DNA from: Nostoc calcicola FACHB-3891 | GTDB lineage: Bacteria; Cyanobacteriota; Cyanobacteriia; Cyanobacteriales; Nostocaceae | Assembly: GCF_014697355.1 (NCBI RefSeq) | Contig: NZ_JACJRQ010000002.1 | Coordinates: 353,155 to 417,154, forward strand | DNA: 64,000 nucleotides | Reading direction: 5' to 3' | In this document: positions 28,978 to 38,933 of the stretch, in pieces | Numbering within the stretch: the stretch's first letter is position 1 | Layout of the letters: each line of letters opens with the position of its first letter | The notes under the pieces: model-generated | Told to the model about the DNA's origin: nothing | Database searches by the model: none | The model's input: only the letters and a program-made list of their open reading frames with translations | Made by a program: the position numbers and the translations under genes

Positions 28978-29475
28978 ATGGGGAAGGTTTTAGTCTTAAA
29001 CGCCTCTTACGAACCTCTCAATATAACGAGTTGGCGTCGCGCTGCGGTTCTGTTAATCAAGGGGAAGGCAGAACGCGTGGAACACAACGGTAAATTCGTT
29101 TATTCGGATTTCCCGCTGCCAACCGTGATCAGGTTGCGTCATTATGTCCGCGTTCCTTATAAAGAAATTCCTCTCACTCGCCGAAACATATTGCATCGTG
29201 ATGGTCATGCCTGTCAATACTGTGGTTACACAGGGGACGATCTGACCTTAGACCATGTAATACCGCGATCGCGCGGCGGGGGAGATAGCTGGGAGAACAT
29301 TGTTACAGCTTGTGTCCGTTGCAATGTTAAAAAAGGCAGTCGCACTCCCCACGAAGCTCATATGCCTTTGCGTCATCTTCCTCGCCAACCTTATAGCAGC
29401 CTTTATTTCGAGGTCAGCAAACACCTCAAAAGTGGACTGCACACAGAGTGGCAAAAGTATGTTATTGGACTTTGA
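28978..29475 (+). CDS. HNH endonuclease family protein
   Basis: 165 residues. The N-terminal half (MGKVLVLNASYEPLNITSW) is the strongly conserved part of a cyanobacterial/actinobacterial HNH family. The nuclease core has a zinc pair CQYCG and CVRCN around the LDHVIPRSRGG and WENIVT motifs, giving the His and Asn catalytic residues. Proteins of this family are ubiquitous in cyanobacteria and of unsettled role, probably housekeeping DNA metabolism rather than restriction. No operon partner. Confidence 0.9.
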   Translation: MGKVLVLNASYEPLNITSWRRAAVLLIKGKAERVEHNGKFVYSDFPLPTVIRLRHYVRVPYKEIPLTRRNILHRDGHACQYCGYTGDDLTLDHVIPRSRGGGDSWENIVTACVRCNVKKGSRTPHEAHMPLRHLPRQPYSSLYFEVSKHLKSGLHTEWQKYVIGL

Positions 29476-30360
29476 TATGACATAGCCTAGTAGCCTGAAG
29501 ATTGTACAGCAATAGTCACACCTTTGCATCTGTGCTTGGCTTCTAAATAAGCCTAAAGCCGAACTGCAAACATTTTGCTTTGACAAATTGTGTGTTAGAT
29601 AACCTTTGTCCCCAAATTGTGAGGGACATTGTTCTGCAGCAGCTGACATAGCAGTTTGATGAAATCCAGGCAAAAAAGACAATAGCTTACTACTATACCT
29701 CATAAAATTCGCAAATAGCTAGGATTTGTTGGAAAATATTTAAATTTTCAACTGACCGCGCTATTAGCGAACCCTTACTCGCCGGAGTCTTCTACCATAC
29801 CTTGAGATTACTAGAGGGATGGGGTGTTGGGTATTGAGTACTAGAAAAACTCTTCTTCGTCTGCCTAGTCCCCACTCCCACTCTCCAGCCCCTTTTACAC
29901 AAAATACAAAAGATGCCCCATTGGTTAAAGATATAATTATTAATTGCTCAATAGTCAAAATAATGAGACTATTGAACATAAGATTGTTTTAAATATCAAA
30001 GAGTAACTCTAAAGTATTAGATGGAAAGTATACCTTAAGTAAGATAAATTTCAAACGACGGCCATCAACTTTGAATAAAAATCCCTGTAGTTCAAATTAC
30101 AGAAAACAAAAAAGCTACTAAAAGAAGTTTACGCCGCCAGATAAAGCCAGTACAAAACTTCCTTTTTTCCAGTACCTGTATGCATTGTAGTGGAATTTAG
30201 TTGATTGCTGAGCTATGTTGCTGACAAAAAATATACTTAGATATATAGTGCGATGTCTTGATATTTTTGCGAAGATCAAAATAATGTGGCTAAATTCAGT
30301 GAATAGCTGATTGTAGTATTTCTGAATTAATGGAGCCTCACACTTGAAAAAAAGTTCCCT
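29476..30360. other. 885-bp intergenic region, no gene recognised
   Basis: I see no credible coding frame. The minus frame 29248-29703 runs mostly over the HNH gene and its extension has no recognisable features. The right end should contain the promoter of the DHH phosphoesterase gene. Confidence 0.5.
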
Positions 30361-31638
30361 ATGTACTTAAATTCTCCCGTTAATCAGTTTGAGAGTTTGT
30401 CATTGACCACAGAGCCAAGCCCAGAGGAAGCTGAAATAGACCCAGTGGAAGTTGCACTTAAAAGTCCATCATTACAACCATCGCTAAGTGAAGGGGCTAT
30501 CTATCTTAGTCCGCGCAGTAATTCTCTGACACAACAAAAGTCAGAAGAACTGCAAAAAACTCTGCTAGCGCACCGGCACGATCGCCAACTGATAATTTTG
30601 CAAGATTTTCCTGACCCAGACGCTCTTTCTTGTGCCTGGGCTTATCAATTAATTGCCCAGCAATACGATATCAAATCTGAAATAATTTATGCTGGGGCTT
30701 TGAGTCATCAAGAAAATATTGCCCTGGTTAGACTCACTAATTTACCGATCCAACGCTGGACGCAGCAAACCTTAAAAACCAAGGATTTGTCGTGTTATCA
30801 AGGTTTTGTATTAATTGATAACCAAGGAACCACTTCTCAGCTATTATCAGCTGTTCAGCAGGCTGGAATTCCGCTAGTTGCGTTGATTGACCATCACAGT
30901 TTGCAAGGTGAACTCGAATCCGAGTTTATGGATGTTCGTCCTTATGTGCGAGCAACGGCAACAATTTTTACACAGTATCTGCAAGCGGGATTACTAGCAT
31001 TAGATAGCAGTATCAATCAACACGTTAAATGTGCTACTGCCTTGATGCATGGCTTGCGATCGGATACAAATCGGCTGATGCAAGCGCAAGAAGAAGATTT
31101 CATGGCAGCTGCATATTTAAGCCGATTTTATGACGCCCAACTGCTGAATGCCATTTTACAGGCGAATCGTTCTAAGCGGGTGATGGATGTGATCGAGCGA
31201 TCGCTCAAAAACCGCATCGTTCAAAATAACTTTTCCATTGCTGGTGTTGGTTACCTGCGCTACGATGACCGCGACGCCATCCCCCAAGCAGCTGATTTTC
31301 TCGTCACCGAAGAAAACGTGCATACCGCCGTAGTTTATGGCATTGTTCACGATGAAGACGAAGAATTAGAAATAGTCATCGGTTCCTTGAGAACCACCAA
31401 ACTTACCCTTGACCCCGATGAATTCATCAAAGAAGCCTTTGGGCAAGATAGCACAGGCCGCTTTTTTGGTGGTGGAAGAACAAGCGCAGGCGGCTTTGAA
31501 ATTCCGATGGGTTTCTTATCTGGCAGTAACGAAAATTCCGCCTATGCAAAAATGAAATGGGAAGTATTCGACGCTCAAATTAAGCAAAAGCTACTGAGGT
31601 TAGTTAATCCCAGAGATAACCCGATTCAGTCCGAGTAG
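30361..31638 (+). CDS. DHH-family phosphoesterase (NrnA-like)
   Basis: 425 residues. An 80-residue disordered leader precedes a DHH domain with DFPDPDALSCA, LIDNQG and the signature ALIDHHS. A C-terminal DHHA1 domain carries GRFFGGGRTSAGG. Such proteins degrade very short RNA (nanoRNA) or cyclic-dinucleotide products (pGpG, pApA) and can dephosphorylate pAp; cyanobacteria lack classical Orn, and this type is a candidate replacement. The first motif is DPDA rather than the usual DGDA, still with both metal-binding Asp. Transcribed alone. Confidence 0.85.
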   Translation: MYLNSPVNQFESLSLTTEPSPEEAEIDPVEVALKSPSLQPSLSEGAIYLSPRSNSLTQQKSEELQKTLLAHRHDRQLIILQDFPDPDALSCAWAYQLIAQQYDIKSEIIYAGALSHQENIALVRLTNLPIQRWTQQTLKTKDLSCYQGFVLIDNQGTTSQLLSAVQQAGIPLVALIDHHSLQGELESEFMDVRPYVRATATIFTQYLQAGLLALDSSINQHVKCATALMHGLRSDTNRLMQAQEEDFMAAAYLSRFYDAQLLNAILQANRSKRVMDVIERSLKNRIVQNNFSIAGVGYLRYDDRDAIPQAADFLVTEENVHTAVVYGIVHDEDEELEIVIGSLRTTKLTLDPDEFIKEAFGQDSTGRFFGGGRTSAGGFEIPMGFLSGSNENSAYAKMKWEVFDAQIKQKLLRLVNPRDNPIQSE

Positions 31639-31844
31639 AGGAAGGTGAGGGAGATGGGGAGAACTCCTAACTTATGTAGCAGTAAAAGTGTGTTTGGTAT
31701 AATATCCCTTCCCGGCTTTTTTTAAAAGTCGGGAATTTGACTTTTATGAACTGATTGGGAATGTAGTTCGTGCCTAATTTTAAGTAAGTTGGTAAAAATA
31801 AAGTTAACTCCTGCCTACCTACTTATTTGCCAAAAAGGAGCGCC

Positions 31845-32315
31845 ATGAAGTCTATAGAACTTCAAATGTTACAAACTCTCTATGAGCAAGATTTTTGTGC
31901 TTGGGTAGAGCAGACCGCAACACTTTTACAATCGCATCAGTGGGACACGTTGGACTTAGAACACCTAATTGAGGAAGTGGTGGACTTGGGTAAGAGTCAA
32001 CAACGGGCGTTGCAAAGTGCATTGCGCTTAGTGTTGTCGCATTTGTTGAAGTGGAAATATCAATCTGAACGTCGTAGCCACAGTTGGCAAGTGACCATTA
32101 CCCATGAGCGACTGAATATAGATGAATTGCTGCAAGAAAGTCCTAGCTTGCGGCGTTTTTTAAACGATACCGAGTGGCTCAATACTACCTATCAAAGAGC
32201 GCGGCGAGAGGCAATGGTGGAAACAGGTTTATTGGGGGACGATTTTGCGATCGCCTGTCCCTTTTCTGTTAATGAAATTTTAGACTTAGACTTTTATCCA
32301 AACGTTGACGAATAA
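31845..32315 (+). CDS. DUF29 family protein
   Basis: 156 residues from ATG 31845, chosen because AAGGAG precedes it by 4 bases; an upstream TTG at 31827 would include the ribosome-binding site. It has the DUF29 layout: YEQDFCAWVEQTATLL, LDLEHLIEEVVDLGKSQ, LLSHLLKWKYQ-like helix and a terminal DFYP. It is all-helical and cytosolic. DUF29 genes are abundant in cyanobacteria, often near mobile or toxin-antitoxin genes; function unknown. The RusA operon starts about 100 bp downstream. Confidence 0.85.
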   Translation: MKSIELQMLQTLYEQDFCAWVEQTATLLQSHQWDTLDLEHLIEEVVDLGKSQQRALQSALRLVLSHLLKWKYQSERRSHSWQVTITHERLNIDELLQESPSLRRFLNDTEWLNTTYQRARREAMVETGLLGDDFAIACPFSVNEILDLDFYPNVDE

Positions 32316-32370
32316 CCATGTAGAATTTTTGTATAAGTGTAGATATGCCCAATATGATGAGGAACTATCT

Positions 32371-32430
32371 GTGAAAATTACTGTAAGTTTGTTAACTAAT
32401 TATCAAGATATCCACTTGGAATGCGAATAA
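32371..32430 (+). CDS. possible 19-codon leader peptide upstream of RusA
   Basis: GTG 32371 opens a frame VKITVSLLTNYQDIHLECE with GAGGAA about 8 bases upstream. It stops at TAA 32428-32430, overlapping the RusA ATG (32421) in another frame. RusA itself lacks a clear ribosome-binding site, so translational coupling is plausible. It could equally be chance. Confidence 0.25.
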   Translation: MKITVSLLTNYQDIHLECE

Positions 32431-32831
32431 TACCTTTTGAATTCCTCATTCCCAGACGCCCTGTTTCGTTACAGACAAAGAAAAAAGAAAACCTTCAAGT
32501 ATGGAAGAATTTTGTGCGCGTTGAAGCTCAAAAAGTTTGGACAGATCGCAGCATCATTAAAAACGGCGATTTACAACTGACGCTTGTCTATCTTTGTGAT
32601 GATTTTCCATCTGATAGCGATAATATTATCAAGCCGATTCAGGATGCACTTGTAGGCTTAGTATTTGAAGATGATAGTTTAGTATCAGATGTAGATAGTC
32701 ATCGTCGGTTTATGTCTGATCCTATTGATATAATAAGTCTACCTTCCTTATTGCAGCGTGCCGTCATCACAGGGAAAGAGTGTGTTTATGTAAAAATTAG
32801 TGAATTTCAAACACTGGAAAAATACTTATGA
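32421..32831 (+). CDS. RusA-like Holliday-junction endonuclease
   Basis: 136 residues, close to RusA length. The catalytic signature PSDSDNIIKPIQDALVG gives the acidic residues Asp65/Asp67 with Lys71 and Asp75; a second acidic pair follows in FEDDS (Asp84/Asp85). RusA resolves four-way DNA junctions and is usually phage-borne. Here it is the first gene of a tight operon: its TGA overlaps the ATG of the next gene (ATGA). That context, with two further nuclease-type genes and no phage genes, suggests a role in a defence or mobile module. The assignment rests on the motif. Confidence 0.75.
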   Translation: MRIIPFEFLIPRRPVSLQTKKKENLQVWKNFVRVEAQKVWTDRSIIKNGDLQLTLVYLCDDFPSDSDNIIKPIQDALVGLVFEDDSLVSDVDSHRRFMSDPIDIISLPSLLQRAVITGKECVYVKISEFQTLEKYL

Positions 32832-34033
32832 TTAACAATACTAAAACTATATATGATGAAAAGCTGAAATCTCTAAGAGAAAAATACGAAAGTCAAGGAT
32901 TTCGTGTTTTATTTGAACCCAAAACAGATGAATTACCATTCGATTTGGGTAATTATCAGCCAGATATAATTGCTATCAAAGATGACGGTTCAGGCTTTGT
33001 AATTGAAGTCAAAAACAGCCTCAGCCGAGTGCCAATCGATTATTTACAGACTTTAGCAGAGGAAGTTACTAAACATTCAGGCTGGCGTTTTTTATTGGTA
33101 ACGCTTGAAGACATAGAAGCTAAATCATTACCTGGAGCATCTGAACAACTTCCTTCATGGCAAGAGCTAACTGAGCGGTTTTTCCAAGCACACAAGCTTA
33201 TTGAAAATGATGAAATTGAGCCTGGTTTTCTTTTTATGTGGAGTATTTTTGAGGGAGCTTTAAGAAAGCGAGCAGTCGATGTGTCAATTCCTATTGAGCG
33301 TTTCCCAGCTATAGGATTACTAAAACATCTGTATTCTTTAGGAGAGTTATCAGTATCTCAATTTGATCTTGTTGAAGCTTGTTTTGAAGTTCGTAATCCT
33401 CTTGCTCACGGATACATTGAAGGGCTAAATTTGCAAGTTTTGCATGATTTTGACAATTTGGTTCGGGAATTGCTAAGGGAATGGGGAAATGAAAGCGAAC
33501 TCAACCAAAAATTACAAAAATTAGCTACGATTTTGAGGAAGATAACGACAAAAGATTATCAGAATATTCAGGAAATATTTGCTTCAGAATTAGTGAACAT
33601 TGACAAAGATAAAAAGGAGGAAATACTATTAAATATTAAAACCCGTTTACAAGAGAAAGGTTTAGAAAATCAGTTTAATGACTTACAACACTTAATTGAT
33701 GAGTCTTTTGAATCTTCTATTGTTGAATTAAATAACCAGCAGTTTCCAAAAAACCAAGTAATTGTAATTGATAAAGCAAAAATAGCACTTGAGGCTTTAC
33801 CAACTCAAGAAAAAGAAAAAATTATTGATGCCATTAATTGCCTAGAAAAATTTCCTGATTGTTCACCACTCCAAGTTTATAACTTAAATTCAATACCAAA
33901 TTATTTGATTGCACGAGAAGGCAAGTATAGAATTGTTTTTGAATTTAAGCGTCAAGAAGTAACTATTGTTGATATAGTTAATTATGACCGCCTGAAGACA
34001 TTATATGGCTCATTAGAAGAGGCTAAAACATGA
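32828..34033 (+). CDS. PD-(D/E)XK nuclease / HEPN-like / RelE-like three-part protein
   Basis: 401 residues with three recognisable parts. Residues 1-95 look like an AHJR-type restriction endonuclease fold: QPDIIAIK (Asp46) and FVIEVKNS (Glu60-x-Lys62). Residues 115-215 are helical and carry EVRNPLAHGY, an R-x4-H motif (Arg189, His194) as in HEPN ribonucleases. After a charged coiled-coil, residues 313-396 match a RelE/ParE toxin-like domain (KYRIVFEF, VTIVDIVNYDRL). The N-terminal motif is clear; the HEPN and RelE calls are inference from motif and pattern. ATGA overlaps couple it to RusA upstream and a Shedu-like gene downstream. Confidence 0.65.
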   Translation: MINNTKTIYDEKLKSLREKYESQGFRVLFEPKTDELPFDLGNYQPDIIAIKDDGSGFVIEVKNSLSRVPIDYLQTLAEEVTKHSGWRFLLVTLEDIEAKSLPGASEQLPSWQELTERFFQAHKLIENDEIEPGFLFMWSIFEGALRKRAVDVSIPIERFPAIGLLKHLYSLGELSVSQFDLVEACFEVRNPLAHGYIEGLNLQVLHDFDNLVRELLREWGNESELNQKLQKLATILRKITTKDYQNIQEIFASELVNIDKDKKEEILLNIKTRLQEKGLENQFNDLQHLIDESFESSIVELNNQQFPKNQVIVIDKAKIALEALPTQEKEKIIDAINCLEKFPDCSPLQVYNLNSIPNYLIAREGKYRIVFEFKRQEVTIVDIVNYDRLKTLYGSLEEAKT

Positions 34034-34713
34034 AAGGTCTAGATTCTTTTACCCTAGACCTCAAACAGTGTCTATGTGAGCTTGAGGAGTTTGAAAGTTT
34101 ACTTGATACTAATACTGAATTAAAAGAGAATAAGGATATACTTCCCTTCTTTAAACAGAGACTACATTTATCTGCATTTATTGGTTTGTACGTTCCTCAG
34201 ATTATTAGATGTAACCAGATTAAACATGAATTCACGTTATATGGTGATTTTCGTGCTGATTTAGTTGTTGGTGATTCTATAAATAACACATATTGTTTTG
34301 TTGAATTTGAAGATGCTACTCAAGACAGTATATTTGTAAATACGGTAAGAAGTACATCAGATTGGTCACCTAGATTTGAACATGGATTCAGCCAAATAAT
34401 TGATTGGTTTTGGAAAATGGATGATTTTAAGAATAGTGACACGGATCGTGCAATTTTTGGAAGTCAAAATGTAGAATTTTGCGGCATTCTCATTATAGGC
34501 AGAGATGCTTTTATTGCTCCTATTGATCGAGCTAGATTAAGATGGCGTTTAAATAAAGTTTTAGTAGACTCACGCAAAGTTATTTGCATAACATTTGATC
34601 AATTAGCTAAAGATATTAGAGATAGACTTTCACTGTATCCACTGATTTATCAAGCGGAATCACAGGCTGAACAAATTATTTCAACAGATGAAAGCGCTCG
34701 CTCGTCTTCCTAG
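34030..34713 (+). CDS. Shedu SduA-like (DUF4263) nuclease-fold protein
   Basis: 227 residues. A helical N-terminus is followed by a PD-(D/E)XK-like core: GDFRADLVVG (Asp), then CFVEFEDA (Glu-x-Glu), WSPRFEHGFSQIIDWFWKMDD and the beta strand GILIIGRDAF. This matches what I know of DUF4263, the nuclease domain of the Shedu anti-phage protein SduA, though it lacks the large N-terminal part of classical SduA. The start overlaps the stop of the preceding gene (ATGA). As the last gene of a three-gene nuclease operon it supports a defence role. Family call is moderate. Confidence 0.6.
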   Translation: MKGLDSFTLDLKQCLCELEEFESLLDTNTELKENKDILPFFKQRLHLSAFIGLYVPQIIRCNQIKHEFTLYGDFRADLVVGDSINNTYCFVEFEDATQDSIFVNTVRSTSDWSPRFEHGFSQIIDWFWKMDDFKNSDTDRAIFGSQNVEFCGILIIGRDAFIAPIDRARLRWRLNKVLVDSRKVICITFDQLAKDIRDRLSLYPLIYQAESQAEQIISTDESARSSS

Positions 34714-34880
34714 CTTTATTTAGCTTCAGTGTAAACCAACACCAATTTATTAACACTTCGTTAAACCAGACAGATGGCAAATCAATGAATAAGTAATTAA
34801 TGATTAAGGCTAGGATAAATCAATACACAATGAGCGTAACCAAATAACTCAGCACAGGGTACGCTAATAAAATTCAACAT

Positions 34881-35375
34881 ATGGAACTGTATTTAATTCG
34901 TCATGGCATCGCTGAAGATAAAGATTTAGGCATCAAGGATGAGGAGCGCAGCCTTACCAAAGAAGGAAGGCAAAAAACCGAGAAAGTTGCCCAGCAACTT
35001 GTTAAATTGGGTTTAAATTTTGATTTGATTCTCACCAGCCCCTTAGTGCGTGCCCGCCAAACATCTGATATCCTCATAGCAGCAAAATTAAGCCCCAAGC
35101 TAGAGGAATCCAGCCACCTCGCCCCTGATGGTGAAATTTCTAGTTGGCTGGTAGATTGGTTAGAGCCAAGAAATTATTCCCAAAATACCCAACTGGCCTT
35201 GGTTGGACACGAACCGGGTTTGAGCAATTGGGCAGAAATTCTTTTATGGGGGGAGGCCAAAGCCAGCTTAGTCTTGAAAAAAGCAGGTATGATTGGGATA
35301 AAACTACCAGAAAGTGGTTCTCCTCTGGGTCGTAGTCAGATGTTTTGGTTGACATCACCCAAGTATCTGCTATAA
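34881..35375 (+). CDS. sixA: phosphohistidine phosphatase SixA
   Basis: 164 residues of the histidine phosphatase superfamily: N-terminal LYLIRHGIAED gives the RHG catalytic motif (His8), ILTSPLVRARQTSD the second arginine, and LVGHEPGLSNW the second histidine. SixA removes phosphate from phospho-histidines such as Hpt domains or PTS proteins. The usual location beside central-metabolism genes is seen here, with citrate synthase 107 bp downstream. Confidence 0.9.
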   Translation: MELYLIRHGIAEDKDLGIKDEERSLTKEGRQKTEKVAQQLVKLGLNFDLILTSPLVRARQTSDILIAAKLSPKLEESSHLAPDGEISSWLVDWLEPRNYSQNTQLALVGHEPGLSNWAEILLWGEAKASLVLKKAGMIGIKLPESGSPLGRSQMFWLTSPKYLL

Positions 35376-35482
35376 CAGTTTTTCAACATTTTCGATTGTT
35401 GTTAGAAGGGCTACTGTTATGGCGATAATAAATTTCTGGTAAGTTAACTTGATCGGATATTTCAAAAATAAATGGTGTTGCC

Positions 35483-36619
35483 ATGATGGTGTGCGAATAC
35501 AAGCCTGGTCTAGAAGGCATTCCCGCCGCCCAATCGAGTATCAGTTATGTTGATGGGCAAAAGGGAATACTAGAATATCGTGGCATCCGGATTGAGGAAC
35601 TAGCAGAAAAAAGTACATTCCTAGAAACTGCTTATCTCTTAATCTGGGGTGAACTGCCCAGTAAACAAGAACTGGAAGCATTTGAACATGAAGTTCTTCA
35701 CCACAGGCGAATAAAATACCGCATTCGCGACATGATGAAATGCTTTCCAGAAAGCGGTCACCCAATGGATGCCCTGCAAGCCTCTGCTGCTGCTTTAGGG
35801 TTGTTTTATTCGCTGCGGGATTTACATAACCCAGCCTACATTCGAGATTCAGTAGTGCGCTTGATAGCAACCATTCCCACGATGGTGGCGGCGTTCCAAC
35901 TGATGCGAAAAGGCAACGATCCCGTGCGTCCCCGTGATGACTTAGGCTACTCTGCCAATTTTCTATACATGCTCAATGAGCAAGAACCCGATCCTTTGAT
36001 GGCGCGGATTTTTGATATCTGCTTGATACTTCAAGTCGAGCATACAATGAATGCTTCTACTTTCAGTGCTAGGGTGACAGCTTCTACCTTGACCGATCCT
36101 TACGCTGTGGTTGCTAGTGCCGTGGGAACCTTGGGAGGGCCTCTGCATGGTGGGGCCAATGAAGAAGTAATTCAGATGTTGGACAAAATTGGCTCTGTGG
36201 AAAATGTCCGTCCTTACATCGAGGATTGTCTGCAACGTAAATCTAAGATTATGGGCTTTGGACATCGTGTCTATAAAGTGAAAGACCCACGAGCAATAAT
36301 TTTACAAAACCTAGCCGAGCAGCTGTTTGAGAAGTTTGGCTACGACAAGTCTTATGACATTGCCCAAGAAATGGAACGAGTCGTAGAGGAAAAACTTGCT
36401 GGCAAAGGGATTTATCCCAATGTTGACTTTTATTCAGGTTTGGTGTATAGGAAAATGGGAATTCCTACAGACTTGTTTACACCAATATTTGCGATCGCCC
36501 GCGTTGCTGGTTGGCTAGCCCACTGGAAAGAACAGCTAGCAGAAAACCGGATTTTCCGTCCAACCCAAGTTTACAACGGTTATCACGAAGTTCCTTATCT
36601 CCCGATCGATCAACGTTAA
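35483..36619 (+). CDS. gltA: citrate synthase
   Basis: 378 residues, normal for a bacterial short-type citrate synthase. It condenses oxaloacetate and acetyl-CoA at the entry of the TCA cycle, which in diazotrophic cyanobacteria supplies 2-oxoglutarate for nitrogen assimilation. The landmarks are the N-terminal GLEGIPAAQSSISYVDG, the catalytic regions LGGPLHGGANEEV and IMGFGHRVYKVKDPRA, and a C-terminal arginine region ENRIFRPTQVY. Two adjacent ATG codons open the frame; either could be used. Confidence 0.95.
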   Translation: MMVCEYKPGLEGIPAAQSSISYVDGQKGILEYRGIRIEELAEKSTFLETAYLLIWGELPSKQELEAFEHEVLHHRRIKYRIRDMMKCFPESGHPMDALQASAAALGLFYSLRDLHNPAYIRDSVVRLIATIPTMVAAFQLMRKGNDPVRPRDDLGYSANFLYMLNEQEPDPLMARIFDICLILQVEHTMNASTFSARVTASTLTDPYAVVASAVGTLGGPLHGGANEEVIQMLDKIGSVENVRPYIEDCLQRKSKIMGFGHRVYKVKDPRAIILQNLAEQLFEKFGYDKSYDIAQEMERVVEEKLAGKGIYPNVDFYSGLVYRKMGIPTDLFTPIFAIARVAGWLAHWKEQLAENRIFRPTQVYNGYHEVPYLPIDQR

Positions 36620-36953
36620 TGGGCATTGGGAGTGCTGAGTGAGGAGTTAGGAGTTAGGAGTTAGGAATTAAAAGTTATTCTACCCCTGCCTCCCCTACCT
36701 CCCCTGCTCCTCTACTCCCTCATCTCCCCACGTCCCCCTCCACTCAATAGCCAATCTCAATGCCAACCATAAGTAGAAGTTCTTATCTCGCTTCAGGGTG
36801 GTAAAACCATCCAAGGATATACTAGGCATGGGAATTGGCAACAAATCTTCAGTCAGACATCATCTGGGCAAAAATTATTAATGTGTGATTTTACAGATAT
36901 TAGTTAAGTAATATTTGTAACTCACTTTGACTCATGTCTTAAAGAGCGGAAAC
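36620..36953. other. intergenic region upstream of the ndh cluster
   Basis: It begins with an STRR tract (AGGAGTTAGGAGTTAGGA) and a C-rich low-complexity block (CCTCCCCTACCTCCCC). The final 150 bp are A+T-rich and should hold the ndhA promoter. No gene seen. Confidence 0.5.
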
Positions 36954-38072
36954 ATGAATTCAGGAATTGACCTCCAAGGAACTTTTATTGAATCCCTCAC
37001 GGATTTAGGCGTACCAGCAGGAACAGCCAAAGCAATTTGGATGCCACTGCCAATGGTACTAATGCTGATTGGGGCAACAGTAGGGGTATTAGTCGCTACC
37101 TGGCTAGAGCGGAAAATCTCCGCCGCTGCACAGCAACGAGTTGGCCCAGAATACCAAGGGCCTTTTGGGTTACTAGTGCCTGTAGCGGATGGTCTGAAGC
37201 TGATATTTAAAGAAGATATCGTCCCAGCCAAATCTGATCCCTGGCTGTTTACCCTCGGCCCAATTATTGTTGTGATTCCGGTGTTTCTGTCGTTCCTGAT
37301 TGTCCCCTTTGGGCAGAACATCGTAATTAGCAATGTGGGCATGGGCGTATTTTTATGGATTGCCTTGTCAAGTATTCAGCCCATTGGTTTGTTGATGGCT
37401 GGTTACGCATCCAATAACAAATACTCCCTTTTAGGGGGCTTGCGGGCAGCAGCGCAATCTATTAGCTATGAAATTCCATTGGCGCTGGCGGTGTTAGCGA
37501 TCGCTATGATGTCTAATAGCCTCAGCACCGTTGACATTGTGAATCAGCAATCTGGCTACGGCATCTTGGGCTGGAACATTTGGCGTCAACCAGTCGGTTT
37601 CCTGATTTTTTGGATAGCCGCCTTAGCTGAATGCGAACGATTGCCCTTTGACTTACCCGAAGCAGAAGAAGAACTGGTTGCAGGCTATCAGACTGAATAC
37701 ACAGGTATGAAATTTGGTTTATTCTACCTGGGTTCCTACGTTAACTTAATACTTTCTTCCCTACTAGTAGCAATTCTCTACCTGGGCGGTTGGGACTTTC
37801 CCATTCCCCTCAACCTCATCGCTGGTTGGCTGGGAGTCAGTGAAGCAAATCCAGTGTTGCAGATAGTAACTGCTTCGTTGGGTATCACTATGACCGTGTT
37901 CAAAGCCTATTTACTAGTGTTTATCGCCATTTTGTTACGCTGGACAGTGCCACGGGTACGGATTGACCAACTATTAGATTTAGGATGGAAGTTTTTGTTG
38001 CCAGTTGGTTTAGTTAATCTATTATTAACCGCCGCCCTAAAACTAGCCTTTCCTTTCGCCTTTGGTGGGTAA
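36954..38072 (+). CDS. ndhA: NAD(P)H-quinone oxidoreductase subunit 1
   Basis: 372 residues from ATG 36954 (MNSGIDL), the standard NdhA length; a TTG 27 bases upstream is less likely. It is a membrane-arm subunit of thylakoid NDH-1, which forms the quinone pocket with the hydrophilic arm. It has about eight membrane helices and the conserved loops [31 protein letters not shown] and [20 protein letters not shown]. It is first in the ndhA-ndhI-ndhG-ndhE cluster that serves respiration and cyclic electron flow. Confidence 0.95.
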   Translation: MNSGIDLQGTFIESLTDLGVPAGTAKAIWMPLPMVLMLIGATVGVLVATWLERKISAAAQQRVGPEYQGPFGLLVPVADGLKLIFKEDIVPAKSDPWLFTLGPIIVVIPVFLSFLIVPFGQNIVISNVGMGVFLWIALSSIQPIGLLMAGYASNNKYSLLGGLRAAAQSISYEIPLALAVLAIAMMSNSLSTVDIVNQQSGYGILGWNIWRQPVGFLIFWIAALAECERLPFDLPEAEEELVAGYQTEYTGMKFGLFYLGSYVNLILSSLLVAILYLGGWDFPIPLNLIAGWLGVSEANPVLQIVTASLGITMTVFKAYLLVFIAILLRWTVPRVRIDQLLDLGWKFLLPVGLVNLLLTAALKLAFPFAFGG

Positions 38073-38082
38073 TGAGAGAGTT

Positions 38083-38212
38083 AAGAGTTAGGAGTTATGA
38101 GTTATGAGTTATGAATTATGAGTTATGAGTTATGAATTTTTAATTAACTCCTCACTCCTAACTCCTCACTCCTCACTCCTCACTCCTAACTCCTCACTCC
38201 TAACTCCTAATT
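38083..38212. repeat. STRR tract between ndhA and ndhI
   Basis: Heptamers of AGTTATG type are followed by complementary ACTCCTC/ACTCCTA heptamers. It can fold back on itself and separates two genes that are normally co-transcribed. Confidence 0.8.
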
Positions 38213-38238
38213 TTGATCGCCTGAGAGAGTGAAACACA

Positions 38239-38823
38239 ATGCTAAAGTTCCTGAAACAAGTTGGTGATTACGCCAAAGAAACAGTACAAGCTGCGCGTTA
38301 CATTGGTCAGGGACTTTCTGTTACCTTCGACCACATGCGTCGGCGTCCAATTACCGTACAGTACCCTTACGAAAAACTGATTCCTGGCGAACGGTTTCGC
38401 GGTAGAATTCACTTTGAGTTTGATAAGTGCATCGCCTGCGAAGTTTGTGTTCGCGTTTGTCCGATAAATCTGCCTGTAGTAGATTGGGAATTCGACAAAG
38501 CCAGCAAAAAGAAAAAACTCAAGCACTACAGTATTGACTTTGGAGTTTGTATCTTTTGCGGTAATTGTGTGGAATTTTGCCCCACTAACTGTCTATCTAT
38601 GACAGAAGAGTATGAACTTTCCACTTACGATCGCCATGAATTGAATTATGACAACGTAGCATTAGGTCGTCTGCCCTATAAGGTAACAGATGACCCAATG
38701 GTGACACCACTACGCGAACTAGTTTACCTACCCAAGGGCGTCCTCGAACCCCACGGATTGCCTGCGGATGCACCACGTCCTGGTGCGCGTCCAGAAGACC
38801 TTGTAGAACAAACCGAAAAATAA
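38239..38823 (+). CDS. ndhI: NAD(P)H-quinone oxidoreductase subunit I
   Basis: 194 residues. It carries two [4Fe-4S] clusters in the peripheral arm of NDH-1: motifs [12 protein letters not shown] and [12 protein letters not shown], each with its distal Cys-Pro. The N-terminal amphipathic region and the YERHELNYD-like tail ([13 protein letters not shown]) are typical of cyanobacterial NdhI. The start ATG follows GAGAGAG-type sequence by about 8 bases. Confidence 0.95.
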   Translation: MLKFLKQVGDYAKETVQAARYIGQGLSVTFDHMRRRPITVQYPYEKLIPGERFRGRIHFEFDKCIACEVCVRVCPINLPVVDWEFDKASKKKKLKHYSIDFGVCIFCGNCVEFCPTNCLSMTEEYELSTYDRHELNYDNVALGRLPYKVTDDPMVTPLRELVYLPKGVLEPHGLPADAPRPGARPEDLVEQTEK

Positions 38824-38933
38824 ATATCAACCAATTTGAAATTTTGGATTTTGGATTGAAAGAAAAATCTAAAATCTAAAATCTAAAATCCAAAATTGCT
38901 CGAGCAATGACAATTGACTGAGGACAAAAAACA

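Noticed and set aside
29248..29703. 151-codon minus-strand frame overlapping the HNH gene
   Set aside because: More than half lies antisense to the clear HNH gene and the rest has no motif or ribosome-binding site.
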